From Beijerinckiaceae bacterium RH AL1 (GTDB taxonomy: Bacteria > Pseudomonadota > Alphaproteobacteria > Rhizobiales > Beijerinckiaceae), in NCBI GenBank assembly GCA_901457705.2, contig LR590083.2, positions 1,984,597-2,048,596 on the forward strand: a DNA stretch of 64,000 nucleotides. Reading direction: 5' to 3'. This document shows positions 17,666 through 29,839 of this stretch, one piece after another. Every line of letters starts with the position of its first letter. Position 1 is the first letter of the stretch. The position numbers and the translations under genes are program-made. The notes under the pieces were generated by a model that searched no databases, was not told the origin of the DNA, and was given only the letters and a program-made list of their open reading frames with translations.

Positions 17666-18238
17666 ATGCCGATGCGCCACGTCAACCGCCCCTCGTTCCG
17701 CCTCGGTCGCTTCGACGGGCACGAGCAGATCACCATCCCGGCGCGCCGCTTCAGCGGCCAGCTGCTGGGGCTCGCCGCATGTCTCGTCACGTGGCCACTG
17801 CTCGCCTTCACGAAGCTCCTCGGCGGCGTCATTGCGGGAGGGTGGAAAGCTGGATTGTTCCTGATCGGGGCGACTCTCTTCGTCGTCCTGGTGTTCGCGG
17901 TCCTGCAGATCATCTGGTGGCTGGTCGGCAGCGAGCGGATCTCCGTCATCGGAACGGATCTCCTTGTCCGCCACACCATCCTGAGCGTGCCGGTGGCGGC
18001 GCGCTCGTATCGCGGCGCCGAGATCCGGTTTCTCGCGCCGACAAGCTACATGCCGCCGACCACGTTCAGCGAGCCGTCGGTGCCGTTTCTCGGCGAGAGC
18101 GGCCGCGGCGCTCTCAAGTTCTGGTATCGCGGCAGCACGATCTACATCGCCCACGATCTGCTCGCGGCGGACGCCGCCGCCGTCGTCGATTGGCTCGCCG
18201 AACGCTTGCCGAGCGGCGCCGTCGAAACGGTGCTTTGA
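17666..18238 (+). CDS. Uncharacterised membrane protein with two transmembrane helices
   Basis: Not recognised. The 190-residue protein has a basic N-terminus, a hydrophobic segment at about 32-51 and a second at about 64-87. The roughly 100-residue remainder (SERISVIGTDLLVRHTILSVPV and onward) is rich in beta-type residues, reminiscent of a small PH-like domain following two helices, though that is only an impression. The start is one of two ATGs (17666 or 17672); neither has a strong ribosome binding site. It follows lexA by 41 bases on the same strand and is convergent with comEC. It may be co-transcribed with lexA and therefore damage-inducible (inference). Confidence 0.7.
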   Translation: MPMRHVNRPSFRLGRFDGHEQITIPARRFSGQLLGLAACLVTWPLLAFTKLLGGVIAGGWKAGLFLIGATLFVVLVFAVLQIIWWLVGSERISVIGTDLLVRHTILSVPVAARSYRGAEIRFLAPTSYMPPTTFSEPSVPFLGESGRGALKFWYRGSTIYIAHDLLAADAAAVVDWLAERLPSGAVETVL

Positions 18239-18246
18239 CCGAGGCC

Positions 18247-20475
18247 TCACTCGCTCTCGGATTTCTCCTCGTGCTCATCCCATCGCCAGAGCGCCTTCGG
18301 CTTCGGCGACCAGGGCCGGTCCTCGTCGGCCGTGCGCGCGGTGGCCATGGTGAAGCCGGTCTTCGCGCTCGTGCCGGCCTTCAGCGTCACCGCGCCCGTC
18401 TTCTTCAGCGAGTCGCGATCCAGCACCACGGACGCCTTGCAGCCCGACGGCGCATAGAGCGGCGTCACGATCACGGCGGCGCGGGCGCAATCCTCGGCGA
18501 AGGCGCCGCGATCGAGGTCGACGGCCACGGCCCGACCGTCGGCGAGATGCGCGACGCAGCCGAGCTGGTCGCACTTGTCCTTGTCGATCACCGCCTTCGC
18601 ATCGCGGGCGTCGGCATCGGCGCGCAGCCATTGCTCGGCGTCGAAGACGCTGGGGCGGCGGCCGATCACGACCAGCCTGCCGTCGGCCTGGCGCACGGCG
18701 GCCGCCTCGCCGCTGGGCGCGACCGCGATGTCGAAGACCGGGCCGCTAGCGGCTCCGGTGAGCCCGACGAGCAGCAGCGGGATCGCGGTGGCGCGCAGAA
18801 GCGGCGTCCGCCAGATGACGGCGGAGAGCACGGCCAGCGCGAGCAGCGCCAGCGACCAGGGGGCGAAGGCCGGCAGGTGCAGGCTCGATCCCGGGAGCGC
18901 GCCGATGAAGCGCGCCGCCCGCATCACGATGGCGATGCCGAGCCCGACCCAGTGCCAGACCGGCCCGTCGAGGCCGAAGGGATAGAGCGCGGTGCCGAGC
19001 AGTGCGCCGGGCACCGCAAAGACCTCGATGATGGCGAGCGTCAGCGGGTTGCCGACGAGCACGTACGGGTTCAGCTCGTGGAAGTCGTAGGCCATGAACG
19101 ACGCCGTGGCGCTGGTCGCACAGAACGTCGCGAAGAGCGCGCCCCTGAGCCCGTGGCCCTGGCGATGCCGTCGCAAGCCGAGCCAGCTCCGTGGTGCGGC
19201 GCGGGCCGGCACGACGACCATCTCGTCGGCCTCGCGGGCGTAGCGCGCCGCACGCGCCTCGTAGACCGCGACGAGCGCGGCGACCGCCGCGAAGGAGAGC
19301 TGGAAGCTCGCGCCGAGCAGCGCTTCGGGCTCGAGCACGATGACGCAGAGCGCGGCGAGCGCGAGGTTGCGCATCGTGAGCGCGTGGCGGTCGAGCAGCA
19401 CGGCGGCGAGCAGGATCAGCGTCATCGCTAGCGCCCGCTCGGTGCCGACGCGCGACCCGGTCATGACGTCGTAGCCGACGGCCGCGACCATCGCGGCGGC
19501 GGCCGCCCATTTCTTGATGGGGTAGCGCAGCGCCAGCGTGCGGTTCAGCGCCAAGAGCCGCCGCAGGCCGACGAAGAAGATGCCTGCGACGAGCGTCATC
19601 TGCACGCCGGAGATCGTGACGACGTGGAAGATGCCGGCCTGGCGGATCGTGTCCTTGGCGCTCTCCGAGATCAGGTCGCGCTTGCCGGTCACCATCGCGG
19701 CGGCGATCGCGCCGGCATCGCCGCCGACGATCGTGTCGACGCGGCGCGCCAGCGCGTTGCGCGCGCGGTCGACCGCCATGGCGAAGCGCAGCATCGGGTC
19801 TGGCGCATCGGGCGGGTCGGCCTCCTCGATGCGGCCGAGCACGCTGCCGACGGCGCCGATGCCGGCGTAGTAGGCGTCGCGGGCGAAGTCGTAGCCGCCG
19901 GGCTCGGCCGCGCGCGACGGCGGCAGCAATCGCGCCTTGACCTCGACGAAGGCACCGGCCTCGAGGTCGGGCGTCCGCTTCGTGGTGAGGCGCATGCGAT
20001 AGGGCAGCGGCTCGTCGAGCCCGTCGGCGGCGGCGACGCGGAGCACGAAGCGTGCGCCCTCGCGGCGGAAGTCCATCTCCTCGATGTAGCCTTGCAGCGT
20101 CGCGATGTGCAGGCGATCGAGCACCGGCGCGGCGACGCGCGCCGTGCGCCACGCGGCGCAGGTAAAGCCGCCGACGACGGCGGCCGCTGCGACCAGCGCC
20201 ATGAAGGCGCGCCGCTCGTGGCGCACCAGCGCCGCGAGGCCGGCGAGGACGGCCGCAAGAAGGGTGGCAAGCCAAACGTTCGGCTCGCGATCGGCCGTGA
20301 AGTAGAGGACGACCCCGGCGCCGGCGGCGACGGGCACCCAGAGGAACAGGCGGCGCTGCTCGGTTTCCGCCTCGAAGGCGTCGCGAAGCGCCTTCGCGAG
20401 CGAGGCCCAGGAGATGCCGACGCGACCGGGCGAGGCGACGCGACCCTCAAGGGCTGAGCCGGCCGCGTCAGTCAT
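18247..20475 (-). CDS. comEC: ComEC/Rec2 family DNA-uptake channel protein
   Basis: A 742-residue inner-membrane protein of the ComEC family, which moves single-stranded DNA across the membrane during natural transformation. It opens with hydrophobic helices and an OB-like extracytoplasmic domain (DUF4131 region, about 120-240). The Competence domain follows, with many helices (about 260-580; FHVVTISGVQMTLVAG and TGSRVGTERALAM are typical). The last 150 residues occupy the place of the metallo-beta-lactamase-like domain but no HxHxDH motif is visible, so nuclease activity is doubtful. The lexA-comEC-gltX neighbourhood is common in Hyphomicrobiales. Confidence 0.92.
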   Translation of the reverse strand: MTDAAGSALEGRVASPGRVGISWASLAKALRDAFEAETEQRRLFLWVPVAAGAGVVLYFTADREPNVWLATLLAAVLAGLAALVRHERRAFMALVAAAAVVGGFTCAAWRTARVAAPVLDRLHIATLQGYIEEMDFRREGARFVLRVAAADGLDEPLPYRMRLTTKRTPDLEAGAFVEVKARLLPPSRAAEPGGYDFARDAYYAGIGAVGSVLGRIEEADPPDAPDPMLRFAMAVDRARNALARRVDTIVGGDAGAIAAAMVTGKRDLISESAKDTIRQAGIFHVVTISGVQMTLVAGIFFVGLRRLLALNRTLALRYPIKKWAAAAAMVAAVGYDVMTGSRVGTERALAMTLILLAAVLLDRHALTMRNLALAALCVIVLEPEALLGASFQLSFAAVAALVAVYEARAARYAREADEMVVVPARAAPRSWLGLRRHRQGHGLRGALFATFCATSATASFMAYDFHELNPYVLVGNPLTLAIIEVFAVPGALLGTALYPFGLDGPVWHWVGLGIAIVMRAARFIGALPGSSLHLPAFAPWSLALLALAVLSAVIWRTPLLRATAIPLLLVGLTGAASGPVFDIAVAPSGEAAAVRQADGRLVVIGRRPSVFDAEQWLRADADARDAKAVIDKDKCDQLGCVAHLADGRAVAVDLDRGAFAEDCARAAVIVTPLYAPSGCKASVVLDRDSLKKTGAVTLKAGTSAKTGFTMATARTADEDRPWSPKPKALWRWDEHEEKSESE

Positions 20476-20704
20476 GGGCCGCTTGCGGGGAAAGGGGGGT
20501 TCGCGACGCGAGGTCGCAGGAGGGGTCTGCCGGAAACTCTCGTGCGGCCGGCGTCGAGCGTCACCCCAACCTCCCTCGACCCACGCAACGTCGCCGGGCC
20601 ATCCTCTCCCGTACGCCGGAGACGGAAGCGCCTAGCTTGACTTGCCCCATGGTACACGACTAACCGCGCCCGACCATCCCGCCCCATTGCACGAGTTTTG
20701 CCCC

Positions 20705-22120
20705 ATGGCCGACGCGGTCGTCACGCGCTTTGCCCCTTCCCCGACCGGCTTCCTGCACATCGGCGGCGCGCGGACCGCGCTGTTCAACTGGCTCTACGCG
20801 CGCCATTTCGGCGGCCGCATGCTCCTGCGCATCGAGGACACCGATCGCGAGCGCTCGACCGACGCCGCGATCGCCGCGATCATCGACGGGCTGGAGTGGC
20901 TGGGCCTCAAGTGGGACGGCGACGTGGTGCACCAGTTCGCCCGCGCCGCCCGTCATCGCGAGGTCGCCGAGGAGCTGCTCGCCAAGGGTCGGGCCTACAA
21001 GTGCTACGCCTCGGCCGAGGAGCTCGCCCAGATGCGCGAGCAGGCGCGTGCCGAGCACCGCACGCCGCGCTACGACGGCCGCTGGCGCGACCGCGACCCC
21101 TCCGAGGCACCGCCCGGCGTCAAGCCGGTGATCCGGCTGCGCGCGCCGCAGGAGGGCGAGACGGTCGTCGATGACCAGGTGCAGGGCCGCGTCACCTTCG
21201 CCAACAAGGACCTCGACGATTTCGTGCTGCTGCGATCTGACGGCGGCCCGACCTACATGCTCGCCGTCGTCGTCGACGACCACGACATGGGCGTCACCAA
21301 TATCATCCGCGGCGACGACCATCTCACCAACGCGGCGCGCCAGACCCAGATCTATGACGCGATGGGCTGGTCCGTGCCGACCATGGCGCACATCCCGCTG
21401 ATCCACGGGCCGGACGGCGCCAAGCTCTCGAAGCGCCACGGCGCGCTCGGCGTCGATGCCTATCGCGCGATGGGCTACCTCCCGGCGGCACTGCGCAACT
21501 ACCTCGTCCGCCTCGGCTGGTCGCAGGGCGACCGCGAGTTCTTCTCGACCGAAGAGATGATCGAGGCCTTTGACGTCAAGGGCATCGGCCGCTCGCCGGC
21601 TCGCTTCGACTTCGTCAAGCTCGCCAACGTCAACGGCCACTATATGCGCTCGGAAAGCCCGGAGGCGCTGCTCGCGGCGCTCGAGGCCGCCAAGCCGTAT
21701 CTGCCGAACGCCGAGACGATGACGCTCGACGCGGCGAGCCGCGCTAAGCTGCTCGCCGCGATGCCGGGCCTGAAGGAGCGCGCCAAGACGCTGGTCGAGC
21801 TTCTGGACGGCGCGTCGTTCCTGTTCGCGCAGCGCCCGCTTCATATCGACGAGGCGGCGAAAGCGCTGCTGGCGCAGGGCCAGGCGCATATCGCAGCGCT
21901 GCTGCCGCGGCTCGAGGCGCTCACGCAATGGGACGCCGCCACGATCGAGGCGGCGGTCCGTGCCTACGCGACGGAGGTCGGCGCCAAGCTCGGCCAGGTG
22001 GCGCAGCCGCTGCGCGCCGCGCTCACCGGCCGCGCCGTCTCGCCCGGCGTCTTCGATGTCTTCGCCGTGCTCGGCCGCGAGGAAAGTCTAGGACGGCTGC
22101 GCGACCAAGTTGGGACATGA
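20705..22120 (+). CDS. gltX: Glutamate--tRNA ligase
   Basis: Charges tRNA-Glu (and possibly tRNA-Gln, to be amidated by GatCAB). The 471-residue class I synthetase carries the HIGH-type motif [21 protein letters not shown], and the KMSKS-type loop KLSKRHG, followed by the alpha-helical anticodon-binding domain. The start is the ATG giving [15 protein letters not shown]; the frame is open 21 codons upstream to another ATG but that lead is not conserved in character. It is divergent from comEC and followed by gltA after 139 bases. Confidence 0.96.
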   Translation: MADAVVTRFAPSPTGFLHIGGARTALFNWLYARHFGGRMLLRIEDTDRERSTDAAIAAIIDGLEWLGLKWDGDVVHQFARAARHREVAEELLAKGRAYKCYASAEELAQMREQARAEHRTPRYDGRWRDRDPSEAPPGVKPVIRLRAPQEGETVVDDQVQGRVTFANKDLDDFVLLRSDGGPTYMLAVVVDDHDMGVTNIIRGDDHLTNAARQTQIYDAMGWSVPTMAHIPLIHGPDGAKLSKRHGALGVDAYRAMGYLPAALRNYLVRLGWSQGDREFFSTEEMIEAFDVKGIGRSPARFDFVKLANVNGHYMRSESPEALLAALEAAKPYLPNAETMTLDAASRAKLLAAMPGLKERAKTLVELLDGASFLFAQRPLHIDEAAKALLAQGQAHIAALLPRLEALTQWDAATIEAAVRAYATEVGAKLGQVAQPLRAALTGRAVSPGVFDVFAVLGREESLGRLRDQVGT

Positions 22121-22134
22121 CGAGAATTTGTCAT
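22117..22134. promoter_or_regulatory. Short inverted repeat at the gltX stop codon
   Basis: ATGAC, eight bases, GTCAT form a symmetric 5-base inverted repeat that straddles the gltX stop codon, upstream of the putative gltA promoter. It could be a protein-binding operator or chance; no known consensus is matched. Confidence 0.2.
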
Positions 22135-22161
22135 AACGGTGGCGACGCCGCGGCAGCCCCG

Positions 22162-22189
22162 CTTGTGGCGACTTTTCCGATAGTCTAAT
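22162..22189 (+). promoter_or_regulatory. Putative promoter of gltA
   Basis: CTTGTG at 22162-22167 resembles the alphaproteobacterial -35 (CTTGAC), and TCTAAT at 22184-22189, 16 bases later, resembles a -10. Transcription would start near 22196, giving a leader of about 65 bases before the gltA ATG. Inferred from sequence alone. Confidence 0.3.
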
Positions 22190-22259
22190 GACCGCTGCAG
22201 CGCACCCTCTTTCGTCATAGGCCGCTGCACCGCAGCGGGCCGATTTCAAAGGAACGTTC

Positions 22260-23549
<1,290 letters not shown>

Positions 23550-23560
23550 GGACTCTCGGC

Positions 23561-23588
23561 TTCCGTCTCCCGCCTGCGGGAGACGGAA
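23561..23588. terminator. Bidirectional hairpin between convergent gltA and pdhC
   Basis: A perfect 13-base inverted repeat (TTCCGTCTCCCGC and its complement) with a 2-base loop fills the 42-base gap between the two stop codons. There is no T-run on either side, so it may terminate weakly or act as a transcript-end stabiliser. Its CTCCCGC/GCGGGAG core also appears at both ends of the palindromic element at 41779-41926. Confidence 0.65.
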
Positions 23589-23591
23589 CGG

Positions 23592-24953
23592 CTAGACCAG
23601 CATTCCCATCGGCGCCTCGATCAGCTGCTTGAACGCATCGAGCAGCTGCGCGCCGAGCGCTCCGTCGACGGCGCGGTGATCGGTCGAAAGCGTGACGCTC
23701 ATGATCGTCGCGACCGCCGGCGCACCGTCGTTCACCACGACCCGCTGCTCGCCCGCGCCGACCGCGAGGATCGTCGCGTGCGGCGGGTTGATGACGGCGG
23801 CGAAGTCCTTGATGCCGAACATGCCGAGGTTCGACACGGCGGTCGAGCCGCCGGTGTATTCCTCCGGCTTCAGCTTGCGGTTCTTGGCGCGGGCGGCGAA
23901 GTCCCTCATCTCGTTCGAGATGACCGACAGCGTCTTCTTCTCGGCCTTGCGCACGACCGGCGTGATGAGGCCGCCGGGGATCGACACGGCGACGCCGACG
24001 TCGGAGTGCTTGTGGCGCAGCATCGCGCCCTCCGTCCAGGTGGCGTTGGCCTCCGGCACGCGCTGCAGCGCCATCGCCAGCGCCTTGATGATCATGTCGT
24101 TGACGGAGATCTTGTAGGCCGGCTTGCCGTCTTTTTCCGGCGCCGCCTTGTTGATCTGGCCGCGCAGCGCCAGCAACGCGTCGAGCTGGCAGTCGACGGT
24201 GAGATAGAAGTGCGGGATCGTCTGCTTCGCCTCGACGAGGCGGCGGGCGATCGTCTTGCGCATGCCGTCATGCGGCACCGTCTCGTAGCTGCCCGGCTCG
24301 AACATCTTGCGGATGCTCTCGTCCGACGCGGCCACCGGTGCCGGCGCAGCGGCAGGCGCCGGCGGCGTGGCAGCGGGAGCCGGCTTCGGCTTGGGACCGG
24401 CTTTTTCGGCCTCGCGCACGTCGCGCTCGATGATGCGACCGTGCGGACCGCTGCCGGCGATGTCGGCCAGGTCGAGGCCGAGCTGCTTGGCGAGCCGCCG
24501 CGCTAGCGGCGAGGCGACGATGCGACCGCCCTGCCCGCCGACCTGTCCGCCAGTTTCGGGCGCCGGCGCGGACGGCACGGCGCCGGGCGTCGCGCCGGGG
24601 CGTTCCCCGCGCAGCACCACGTCGTCGGCCTTGGGCGCCGTCGCGGGCGCCTCGGATTTTGGCGCCGCCGGCGTTGCGGCGGCGGCAGCCGTGATGCCGG
24701 CGACGTCCTCGCCCTCCTCGGCGATCAGCGCGATGAGCTGGTTCACCGGCACGTCGGCCGAGCCTTCGGGCACGACGATCTTGGCCAGCACGCCCTCGTC
24801 GACGGCCTCGACCTCCATCGTCGCCTTGTCGGTCTCGATCTCGGCAATAACGTCGCCCGACTTGATCGCGTCGCCTTCCTTCTTGAGCCACTTGGCGAGG
24901 TTGCCCTTCTCCATCGTCGGCGAGAGGGCGGGCATCAGGACATCAATCGGCAT
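23592..24953 (-). CDS. pdhC: Pyruvate dehydrogenase E2, dihydrolipoamide acetyltransferase
   Basis: The core of the pyruvate dehydrogenase complex; it transfers acetyl groups from lipoate to CoA. The 453 residues contain one N-terminal lipoyl domain (lipoylated lysine in [12 protein letters not shown]), an Ala/Pro-rich linker, and a peripheral subunit-binding domain ([19 protein letters not shown]). The catalytic domain ends with the active-site motif [12 protein letters not shown]. The [17 protein letters not shown] start is typical of alphaproteobacteria. It is the last gene of pdhABC, 12 bases after pdhB. Confidence 0.96.
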   Translation of the reverse strand: MPIDVLMPALSPTMEKGNLAKWLKKEGDAIKSGDVIAEIETDKATMEVEAVDEGVLAKIVVPEGSADVPVNQLIALIAEEGEDVAGITAAAAATPAAPKSEAPATAPKADDVVLRGERPGATPGAVPSAPAPETGGQVGGQGGRIVASPLARRLAKQLGLDLADIAGSGPHGRIIERDVREAEKAGPKPKPAPAATPPAPAAAPAPVAASDESIRKMFEPGSYETVPHDGMRKTIARRLVEAKQTIPHFYLTVDCQLDALLALRGQINKAAPEKDGKPAYKISVNDMIIKALAMALQRVPEANATWTEGAMLRHKHSDVGVAVSIPGGLITPVVRKAEKKTLSVISNEMRDFAARAKNRKLKPEEYTGGSTAVSNLGMFGIKDFAAVINPPHATILAVGAGEQRVVVNDGAPAVATIMSVTLSTDHRAVDGALGAQLLDAFKQLIEAPMGMLV

Positions 24954-24965
24954 TGCGCGGGCCCC

Positions 24966-26393
<1,428 letters not shown>

Positions 26394-26400
26394 TGCGCCC

Positions 26401-27417
26401 TCAGTGCAGGATGTCGGTCCAGAGCTCCGAGGCATCGGGCTCCGGGTCGTGCGTCGCGAAATCGGCGGCCTCGGCGACCACCTTGCGGATCTCGGCATCG
26501 ATCGTCTTGATCTCGTCGGCGGACGCGCGGTTCGAATCGAGCAGGCGCTTCTTGACGCGCTCGATCGGGTCCTGCTCGTCGCGCATCTTCTGCACCTCTT
26601 CCTTGGTGCGGTACTTCGCGGGGTCCGACATCGAGTGGCCGCGATAGCGGTAGGTCTGCATCTCGAGGATGATCGGCCCCTCGCCGGCGCGGCACCATTC
26701 GGTGGCGAGATCGGCCGCCGCCTTCACCGCGCGCACGTCCATGCCGTCGACCTGGAAGCCGGGGATGTTGAAGCTCTGGCCGCGCTTCGACAGCTCGGTC
26801 TGCGCCGAGGAGCGGGTGACCGAGGTGCCCATCGCGTAACGATTGTTCTCGATCACGTAGACCACGGGGAGCTTCCACAGCTCCGCCATGTTGAAGGCTT
26901 CGTAGACCTGGCCCTGGTTCGAGGCGCCGTCGCCGAAATAGGTGAAGCAGACGTTGTCGTTGCCGCGGTAGCGGTTGGCGAAGGCGAGGCCAGTGCCGAT
27001 CGGCACCTGCGCGCCGACGATGCCATGGCCGCCGTAGAAGTGCTTCTCCTTGGAGAACATGTGCATTGAGCCGCCCTTGCCCTTCGACAGGCCGCCGCAG
27101 CGTCCGGTCAGCTCGGCCATCACGCCCTTCGGGTCGAGGCCGCAGGCCAGCATGTGGCCGTGGTCGCGATAGGCGGTGATCGTCTGGTCGCCCTCCTTGG
27201 CGTCGAGCATCAGGCCGGTGACCACGGCTTCCTGGCCGATGTAGAGGTGGCAGAAGCCGCCGATCAGGCCCATGCCGTACATCTGCCCCGCCTTCTCCTC
27301 GAAGCGGCGGATCAGCAGCATGCGGCGGTACGCCTCGAGTTCCTGCTCGGTCGTGAACTCGGGCACCGGCGGGGGCGCGTCGGGCCCATGCGGTGCAGCC
27401 GCCGTCTCCGTGGCCAT
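26401..27417 (-). CDS. pdhA: Pyruvate dehydrogenase E1 alpha subunit
   Basis: The alpha half of E1, which binds thiamine diphosphate and decarboxylates pyruvate. The 338-residue protein shows the GDG-N motif of ThDP enzymes in [16 protein letters not shown] with [11 protein letters not shown], plus the phosphorylation-loop-like region [24 protein letters not shown] site lies before the chosen ATG; the frame is open 15 codons further up. It is first in pdhABC; the E3 gene (lpdA) is 18 kb away rather than adjacent. Confidence 0.96.
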   Translation of the reverse strand: MATETAAAPHGPDAPPPVPEFTTEQELEAYRRMLLIRRFEEKAGQMYGMGLIGGFCHLYIGQEAVVTGLMLDAKEGDQTITAYRDHGHMLACGLDPKGVMAELTGRCGGLSKGKGGSMHMFSKEKHFYGGHGIVGAQVPIGTGLAFANRYRGNDNVCFTYFGDGASNQGQVYEAFNMAELWKLPVVYVIENNRYAMGTSVTRSSAQTELSKRGQSFNIPGFQVDGMDVRAVKAAADLATEWCRAGEGPIILEMQTYRYRGHSMSDPAKYRTKEEVQKMRDEQDPIERVKKRLLDSNRASADEIKTIDAEIRKVVAEAADFATHDPEPDASELWTDILH

Positions 27418-27838
27418 GCGGTCTCCTCGTGAAGGTCGAAACAGTCGAGAGGTAGCGCACACCCGAGGTGAAATCGAGCCGGTCGAAAGCCGCGGGTGAA
27501 CGCGCTAAACCATTGTTCGCACAAGGCTACAGCATGCGGCTTCGCCGCGACATGGCTGGGATGCAGAAAAAGGGCGCATCCCCGGGCCGCAGGCGCGCAC
27601 TGGGCCGTTCCGCCCGACCTGGAGGGGCTCCCGCCGCGGTGGAGCACGCCGCGCGCGAAGCGTTTGGTCGAGGCAAGGCGCCAGCAGGACGCGCGAAAGC
27701 GTGATACAAAACGTTTGATTTCCCTCTAAAAGCCGACACGCCTCTGCCAGCCTCCCGGCCTCTGCAATCCGACGGAGAGCAGGCTCGACAGCGCCTGCGC
27801 CGCCGGACAGAATCGCGGCGACCAACGGGAGAACCGCC
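27418..27838. other. Divergent intergenic region between pdhA and dihydroxyacetone kinase
   Basis: About 420 bases with no convincing gene; short frames on both strands lack ribosome binding sites and family resemblance. It must hold two promoters. A small perfect hairpin GCGGC-TTC-GCCGC lies at 27536-27548. An AAACGTTT palindrome at 27709-27716 within a local AT-rich patch resembles the centre of LacI-type operators and could regulate the downstream kinase, but this is only a suggestion. Confidence 0.4.
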
Positions 27839-29467
27839 ATGGGCCATTTCATCAATGCGCGCGAACACCTCGTCGCCGAGGCGGTCGAAGGCCTGCTGCT
27901 GTCGAGCGGCGGCGCGCTGGCGAAGCTCGACGGCGACCCGGCGATCCAGGTCGTGCTGCGGGCCGACTGGCGCGGGGAGGGCGTCGCGCTCGTGTCGGGC
28001 GGCGGCTCCGGCCACGAGCCGGCGCACGCCGGGCTCGTCGGCCCGGGCCTGCTGACGGCGGCGGTCTGCGGCGACGTCTTTGCCTCCCCGACCGCCGACG
28101 CCGTCCTGGCCGCGATCCTTGCCGTCACCGGCGACGCGGGCTGCCTCGTCATCATCAAGAACTACGCCGGCGATCGCCTGAACTTCGGCCTCGCGGCGGA
28201 GCGCGCGCGGGCTGCCGGGCTTAAGGTCGAGACGGTCACGGTCGCCGACGACATCGCGATCGAGGGGGCGGCGCAGCCGCGCGGCATCGCCGGCACGCTG
28301 TTCGTCCACAAGGTCGCCGGGCAGGCCGCTGCGAGCGGCAAGCCGCTCGCCGAGGTCGCGGAGGCGGCGCGCAAGGCTGCGGCGGCGGCGAAGTCGCTCG
28401 GCGTCTCGCTGTCGAGTTGCACGATCCCGGGGACGGCGCCCGAGCCGCGGCTCAAGCACGGCGAGGCCGAGCTCGGCCTCGGCATCCACGGCGAGCCAGG
28501 CTACGACAAGATCGCCCTGCCCGCCGTCGACGCGCTCGCCGACCTCATGATGCAGCGCCTTGCGGGCGAGCTGCCGCCGTCGGGCGACCTTGCGATGCTC
28601 GTCAACAATCTCGGCGCGACGACGCCGCTCGAGATGGGCGTGCTGACCCGCGCCCTGCTCGCGACCGAGCTCGGCCGCCGCGTGAAGCTGCTGCTCCGGC
28701 CTGCGCCGGCGATGACCTCGCTCGACATGCACGGCATCTCCGTGTCGCTGATCCCGACCGCCGACGGCATTGGGGCCGCGCTCGAGGCGCCGACCGAGGT
28801 CGCCGCGTGGCCGACGGCGCGCAAGGTGGCTGCGCCGGTGCTGCGGCCGCTGCCCGCCGGCCTCGGCGACGAGGTGCAGGCCGAGGCCTCGCAGGAACCG
28901 GCCGTCGCGGCGCGCATCACCGCCGTCTGCGACGCGCTCATCGCGGCCGAAGTGCAGCTGAACGCGCTCGACGCCAAGGTCGGCGACGGCGACACCGGCT
29001 CGACCTTCGCGGCCGGCGCGAGGGCGATCAAGGCGTCACTCGACAAGCTGCCGCTGGCCGATCCCGCCAAGCTCTGCGAGGCGCTGTCGCGCCGTCTCGC
29101 GCGTTCTTCGGGCGGCTCGAGCGGCGTGCTCCTGTCGATCTTCTTTGCCGCGATCGGCGGCGCGCTGGCGAGCGGCGCGAGCTGGCCGGCGGCGGTGAAG
29201 CACGGCATCGAGCGGATGCAGGTGCACGGCGGCGCCAAGGCCGGCGACCGCACCATGCTCGACGCGCTCATCCCGGCCGCCGAGGCGCTCGCCTCGGGCA
29301 CGCCGAAGGACGCCGCCGCGGCGGCCCAGCGCGGCGCGGAAGCGACGGCGTCGATGCGCAAAGCCGGCGCCGGCCGCTCGACCTATCTCGCCGCAGCCTC
29401 GCTCGAAGGTCATCCCGACCCCGGCGCCGTCGCGGTGGCGAAAGCCTTCGCGGCGCTGGCGGGATAA
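27839..29467 (+). CDS. Dihydroxyacetone kinase (fused DhaK-DhaL, ATP-dependent type)
   Basis: A 542-residue single-chain kinase phosphorylating dihydroxyacetone (or a related triose such as glyceraldehyde). The N-terminal DhaK domain has the GGGSGHEP loop (54-61) and the histidine that binds substrate covalently, H217 in LGIHGEPG. The C-terminal DhaL domain (from about residue 345) has the ATP/Mg site DAKVGDGDTGSTFA, then SSGGSSGVL. The fusion is the form that uses ATP, unlike the split PTS-dependent DhaKLM. GGGAG precedes the ATG. It stands alone, so its pathway (glycerol, methylotrophic or sugar breakdown) is not indicated by neighbours. Confidence 0.93.
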   Translation: MGHFINAREHLVAEAVEGLLLSSGGALAKLDGDPAIQVVLRADWRGEGVALVSGGGSGHEPAHAGLVGPGLLTAAVCGDVFASPTADAVLAAILAVTGDAGCLVIIKNYAGDRLNFGLAAERARAAGLKVETVTVADDIAIEGAAQPRGIAGTLFVHKVAGQAAASGKPLAEVAEAARKAAAAAKSLGVSLSSCTIPGTAPEPRLKHGEAELGLGIHGEPGYDKIALPAVDALADLMMQRLAGELPPSGDLAMLVNNLGATTPLEMGVLTRALLATELGRRVKLLLRPAPAMTSLDMHGISVSLIPTADGIGAALEAPTEVAAWPTARKVAAPVLRPLPAGLGDEVQAEASQEPAVAARITAVCDALIAAEVQLNALDAKVGDGDTGSTFAAGARAIKASLDKLPLADPAKLCEALSRRLARSSGGSSGVLLSIFFAAIGGALASGASWPAAVKHGIERMQVHGGAKAGDRTMLDALIPAAEALASGTPKDAAAAAQRGAEATASMRKAGAGRSTYLAAASLEGHPDPGAVAVAKAFAALAG

Positions 29468-29480
29468 GCCGCCCGGCGCG

Positions 29481-29801
29481 TTAGCGCCGGCGGTTGTAGA
29501 AGATCACGAGGTCGGCCTTGTCGACCCGGCCGAGCAGCGTGCGCGCTTCCTCGTCGAGCAGGTCGCGGTCGATCGCCTCGCCGCTCATCAGCTTGATGCG
29601 ATTCTGCCAGGCGAGCTTCTCGGCCTTGGTCGTGTCCAGCTCGGCCTTCAGCATGGCGATCGACTTCTGGTACTCGTCGGAGACCTTGAGGCCGCGGTCG
29701 CCGTTGATCGCGTGCCACACGAAATAGCCGCCGATCCCGCCCGAGACGAGATACAGGATCACGGGATAGGTGAAGCGGCGGAGCCGCGTGCGCACGACCA
29801 T
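29481..29801 (-). CDS. ftsB: Septum formation initiator family protein (FtsB/DivIC-like)
   Basis: A 106-residue bitopic division protein: a short basic N-terminus, one membrane helix (about 12-28, YPVILYLVSGGIGGYFV), a coiled coil (about 40-75) and a short periplasmic tail with LGRVDKADLVIFY. This is the plan of FtsB, which bridges FtsQ and FtsL in the divisome. In many Hyphomicrobiales ftsB lies just before pdhA, consistent with its place near the pdh block, although dihydroxyacetone kinase now intervenes on the opposite strand. Confidence 0.85.
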   Translation of the reverse strand: MVVRTRLRRFTYPVILYLVSGGIGGYFVWHAINGDRGLKVSDEYQKSIAMLKAELDTTKAEKLAWQNRIKLMSGEAIDRDLLDEEARTLLGRVDKADLVIFYNRRR

Positions 29802-29824
29802 TCGCGATGATTAACGCGGACACC

Positions 29825-29839
29825 TTAGCGCGCCATTAA
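29825..29839 (-). promoter_or_regulatory. Possible CtrA-type half-site pair upstream of ftsB
   Basis: On the minus strand the sequence is TTAA, seven bases, CTAA, one base off the TTAA-N7-TTAA pattern bound by the cell-cycle regulator CtrA. It lies about 25-40 bases before the ftsB ATG and overlaps the end of recJ. CtrA control of division genes is known in alphaproteobacteria; here it is a guess from pattern and position. Confidence 0.25.

Noticed and set aside
23561-23588. The gltA-pdhC hairpin as a mobile element copy
   Set aside because: Only the core matches the larger palindrome; position between convergent stops and size fit a terminator better.
27468-27729. Small plus-strand frames between pdhA and the dihydroxyacetone kinase gene
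   Set aside because: They lack ribosome binding sites, family resemblance and consistent codon character.
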